DNA from: Mycobacterium kansasii ATCC 12478
GTDB lineage: Bacteria; Actinomycetota; Actinomycetes; Mycobacteriales; Mycobacteriaceae
Reading direction: 5' to 3'
Length of the DNA stretch: 64,000 nucleotides
Assembly: GCF_000157895.3 (NCBI RefSeq)
Contig: NC_022663.1
Span: 806,001-870,000, forward strand
Shown here piece after piece: positions 61,391-64,000 of the stretch. Positions within the stretch are counted from its first letter, which is position 1. Every line of letters starts with the position of its first letter. The notes beneath the pieces were generated by a model, which was not told where the DNA came from, did no database searches, and saw only the letters and a program-made list of their open reading frames with translations. Position numbers and translations under genes: made by a program.

Positions 61391-62044
61391 TTGGCGCTTA
61401 CAGTGAACCAGGCTCGTTCGGTCTACGACCGAATCGGGCGTGTCCAGGACTGGCAGGCCTTTTATGAGGACGCCACGATAAACCGGCTCGTCGCCCATGC
61501 AGGCCTCGCCGGGAACCAGAGGATCTTTGAGTTCGGTTGCGGCACGGGACGATTAGCTGCACACCTGTTGGGATCGCTGCCGCCCACGATCGACTACCTC
61601 GGCGTCGACGTCAGCCCGGTGATGATCAAGTTGGCTACCCGTCGGGTCGCCGCCTGGGCTACGCGGGCCAAGGTAGTGCTTGTCGACGGGTCGTTGCCGC
61701 TACCCGCGGACGACGGGTTCGCCGACCGTGTGCTGTCCACGTTTGTGTTCGATCTGCTCGATGAAGCCTACGCCCGGACCGTGCTGGATGATCTGCGGCG
61801 GATCCTCGCGCCCAACGGCCGCCTCTGCATAGCCAGTCTGGGCTACGGAGAGCAGCTCGCAGAACGAGCCATCTCGCGAACCTGGATGCGGCTATGGCGC
61901 GTTGCACCACAGGTTTTGGGCGGGTGTCGTCCCATCAAGGTGACTACCCTGCTGGAACAGGAATGGAAAATCGAGCATCACTCGCGTGTGCATCGCTTGG
62001 GACTTGTCATGGATGTCGTCATCGCAATGCCGAACCCGCGCTAA
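61391..62044 (+). CDS. Class I SAM-dependent methyltransferase
   Basis: A 217-residue Rossmann methyltransferase. SAM-binding motif I is IFEFGCGTGRLAAHLLG near 47, the acidic residue after beta-2 is in YLGVDVSPVMI, motif II is ADRVLSTFVFDLLDE, and motif III LAPNGRLCIASLGYG. The TTG at 61391 sits behind GAGGAG; the GTG four codons later is an alternative start. It is similar to ubiquinone/menaquinone-type UbiE proteins in layout, but the methyl acceptor is not evident. Confidence 0.85.
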   Translation: MALTVNQARSVYDRIGRVQDWQAFYEDATINRLVAHAGLAGNQRIFEFGCGTGRLAAHLLGSLPPTIDYLGVDVSPVMIKLATRRVAAWATRAKVVLVDGSLPLPADDGFADRVLSTFVFDLLDEAYARTVLDDLRRILAPNGRLCIASLGYGEQLAERAISRTWMRLWRVAPQVLGGCRPIKVTTLLEQEWKIEHHSRVHRLGLVMDVVIAMPNPR

Positions 62045-62140
62045 CGATCACCGCGCGGTCGCGCACTTCACTCGCTCGTTTGGTCAGGCCGAGCCCTGAG
62101 TCGACGGTGCATCAAAGCTCGCCACGGGGTGGCCGGCAGG

Positions 62141-63601
62141 TCATCGCGCGGGGCCCGGTCGCACTCGCGACACGGTGTCGAGATCAGCACCCGGCAGTAG
62201 TTCAGCGAACGACGCGTCCATGCAATCGCCGTAATACTCGATATCCGGCAGCACGGCCGGGCAGCCGTTGATGCTGACGAGCATGCGTCCGCAATAGCTG
62301 ACCGCACTGTGCATCAACCCATTTCGTTGCGAGAACGGGGTGAAACCGTAGCTGGCGATCATCCGAGCACCGACGAGATAGATCGGGGACTGCGAACCGC
62401 GCATGGTGGTCACGTACGTGTTGGCGACCCACGAGGTGTCCCAGTACTGCCCGAGGTGTGCCGCTCTCACGAGATGGATCGCCGGGACCAGCAGCGCGCC
62501 CGGCAAGAACTCGGCGTATTCGACGAACGAGCGCGGACCCACCGCCTCGATGAACGCCTTCGAGCGGGCGCTGGACTCGTGCACGGCCCGCAGCCGGGAT
62601 ACCGGGTCGGCGATATTCGTGCCGAGCGATGCACGGGCCACCGCAAGCTGATTCGCCCCGCGCCGGCCCTTGACGTGTTCCTGCATCGCGATGACCGTGA
62701 CAAGCGAAGATTCGGGCAGCTCCCCCTTGTCCAGCAGGTAGCGGCGCAGCGCGCCCCCGATGCCCGCAAGCACGACGTCGTTGACCGTGGCTCCCCGCAC
62801 CTGCGTGCGTGCGGCCCGGATGGCGGCCAGGTCGTAGGCTCGTCCGTCGAAATTGCGACGGCTGTCGGTGCGGTCGTTGAACCGGGTGTGGGGCACGCCG
62901 CCGAAAAGCCCTTGCTCCACCCGGCCTGTCGGCATCAGCCGGGTAGCCGCGGCGGGCATCCGGGCCAGGACGGGAACGCTGTGTCTGGCCGCAGACAGCA
63001 GCCGGGGCGGTCGTCGGGCGTAGCTGACCGCGGCGCGGACGAGCAGGTTCAGCGGCGACGGACGCGCCTCCGGGCTCCATTCGTCCGGCGGGGCCGGCCG
63101 GATTTCCGGGGTGGGGTCATGCAGCGCGCCGACGATGCCCATGCCCGTGATGCCGTCGACCGCCGAATGATGCATCTTGAAGAGCACCACGAAGGCGCCG
63201 TCCGGAAATCCCTCGATCTTGCCGAGTCCGTCGATGAAGTAGCAGTCCCAGGGAGGCCGGTGCAAATCCATGCGTTGAGCATGCAGTTGCGACACCTGCT
63301 CACAGAGCTGCCGCCAGTCACCGGGGCGGGGCAAGGTCAGGTGGTGCAGGTGCCGGCTCAGCTCAAAGTTATTGTCGCGCACCCAGTATGGGTGATCCAG
63401 ATCGAACGGGACCCGGGCAAGCACCGAGCGAAAAGCACGGTCCGCGCCAAGGCGGGAGCCGATATGCGCGGCGACATCGCCGAAGTCGACGGTGCCGCCG
63501 GGAACCGTCGCCGGGTCGTAGATCGCGAAGGAGCTGACGTGCGCCCCGCCGGCAGCTTCGAAGTAGACGAACGCGGCATCCAAACCGCTCAATTGCTCCA
63601 T
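62141..63601 (-). CDS. WS/DGAT wax ester synthase/diacylglycerol acyltransferase
   Basis: A 486-residue acyltransferase. MEQLSGLDAAFVYFEAAGG is the typical start, HHSAVDG (FKMHHSAVDGITGMG) the catalytic motif near 140, and ATVNDVVLAGIGGALRRYL the conserved middle. In place of the usual SNVPGP it has NTYVTTMRGSQSPIYLVGARM, a less common variant. It transfers acyl-CoA to an alcohol-type acceptor to make storage lipid. Third member of the family in this window. The 250 bases upstream show no gene. Confidence 0.9.
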   Translation of the reverse strand: MEQLSGLDAAFVYFEAAGGAHVSSFAIYDPATVPGGTVDFGDVAAHIGSRLGADRAFRSVLARVPFDLDHPYWVRDNNFELSRHLHHLTLPRPGDWRQLCEQVSQLHAQRMDLHRPPWDCYFIDGLGKIEGFPDGAFVVLFKMHHSAVDGITGMGIVGALHDPTPEIRPAPPDEWSPEARPSPLNLLVRAAVSYARRPPRLLSAARHSVPVLARMPAAATRLMPTGRVEQGLFGGVPHTRFNDRTDSRRNFDGRAYDLAAIRAARTQVRGATVNDVVLAGIGGALRRYLLDKGELPESSLVTVIAMQEHVKGRRGANQLAVARASLGTNIADPVSRLRAVHESSARSKAFIEAVGPRSFVEYAEFLPGALLVPAIHLVRAAHLGQYWDTSWVANTYVTTMRGSQSPIYLVGARMIASYGFTPFSQRNGLMHSAVSYCGRMLVSINGCPAVLPDIEYYGDCMDASFAELLPGADLDTVSRVRPGPAR

Positions 63602-63851
63602 TGTCAGCTACCCGATGATCGATCGAGTGTGGTCGAACCTGGCGGCGCCGAAAAGGCGCGGTTACGTAGGCCAATCGGGCTCCAGGTTCGGTGGCCAGGG
63701 GCAGATCTCGCAGGCGCTGCCCTCATGAAAACCCCTATCGGCGAAGCATCATTGCGTTCTGAGGTGAGCCAAGCCCTGATGCCGCCGGGTGGCTAGAGCC
63801 GAAAGTCCACTATCGGCAGCCATCAGCCTCGCCGCCGCAGGACCGAACGAA

Positions 63852-64000
63852 CTATGACACCACGTTGTCGAGCTCGCGCAGCGCTGCCGCGGCGCGCGCG
63901 ATGCCGTGCTCGGCGCAGAAGCGCACCACGTCACGCACGCCGGCGGTACCGAGACCGGCGTCCAGCGCAAGTTCGACGTGCCGGCGGAAGGACTCGCCGA
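63852..64000 (-). CDS. C-terminal part of a carboxymuconolactone decarboxylase-like protein (partial)
   Basis: Forty-nine codons read in from the window edge to a TAG at 63852-63854: ESFRRHVELALDAGLGTAGV, RDVVRFCAEHGIARAAAALR, ELDNVVS. The helix pattern H..lALdaG...gv.dVv.f...G...A..ALreL resembles the C-terminal helix pair of carboxymuconolactone decarboxylase/AhpD-like proteins, but the CxxC region would lie outside the window. The family is therefore tentative. Confidence 0.45.
   Translation of the reverse strand, partial: GESFRRHVELALDAGLGTAGVRDVVRFCAEHGIARAAAALRELDNVVS

Noticed and set aside
62309..63796. 495-residue plus-strand open frame
   Set aside because: Antisense shadow of the WS/DGAT gene at 62141-63601; composition is Arg/Asp/Val-biased without domains.

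Overview
The window is about 64 kb of high-GC chromosome from a mycobacterium, most likely a slow grower. The evidence is a PE/PPE/Esx cassette in the gene order of the M. tuberculosis Rv3017c-Rv3022A region, three wax ester synthase/diacylglycerol acyltransferase (WS/DGAT) genes, several FadD enzymes, F420-type nitroreductases, two cytochrome P450s, a PknD-like kinase and a cyclase-ATPase-TPR regulator. I cannot name the species. No tRNA, rRNA, CRISPR array or intact insertion sequence was seen.

Layout. 1-7.2 kb: the end of a membrane protein, an ion channel with an altered selectivity filter, a haloacid dehalogenase, a cyclase/ATPase/TPR protein and a PknD-like Ser/Thr kinase with a six-blade NHL sensor. 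7.3-11.4 kb: PE-PPE-esxS-esxR-PE-PPE, whose two PE-PPE pairs share an almost identical 915-bp segment. 11.6-16.1 kb: deazaflavin nitroreductase, P450 and P3A-type proton ATPase. 16.6-28.6 kb: a nitroreductase and a Tgs1-like WS/DGAT diverge from an operon of a GltD-like flavoprotein with ferredoxin domains, pyruvate:ferredoxin oxidoreductase (NifJ), a dihydroorotate-dehydrogenase-like protein and PEP synthase, with a convergent phosphofructokinase. 28.6-33.4 kb: M24 peptidase-like pair, VOC protein, P450, and remnants of a haloalkane dehalogenase and a sterol desaturase. 33.6-41.9 kb: FAD-linked oxidase, exported GH92 mannosidase, threonine dehydratase, FadD11-like ligase and acyltransferase. 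42-46.7 kb: small secreted protein, two dehydrogenases, an EthD protein, a frameshifted hypothetical gene, and a repeat-rich stretch. 46.7-58.3 kb: a 1286-residue four-domain fusion (sugar kinase, 2-hydroxyacid dehydrogenase, SCP2, class II aldolase), a phosphotransferase with a partner protein, two tandem FadD copies and an aldehyde dehydrogenase. 58.5-64 kb: epimerase, two WS/DGATs, a methyltransferase and a truncated terminal gene.

How it fits together. Four DosR-like motifs (AGGAC-N4-G-N-CYC) lie upstream of the tgs/NifJ divergon, the FadD11-like gene, the phosphotransferase gene and the aldehyde dehydrogenase gene. I read much of the window as a hypoxia-linked accessory metabolism region. 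NifJ plus PEP synthase could move carbon between acetyl-CoA, pyruvate and PEP with reduced ferredoxin, while the WS/DGATs store acyl-CoA as neutral lipid. The enzyme families are clear from motifs. The regulon and the direction of flux are inference.
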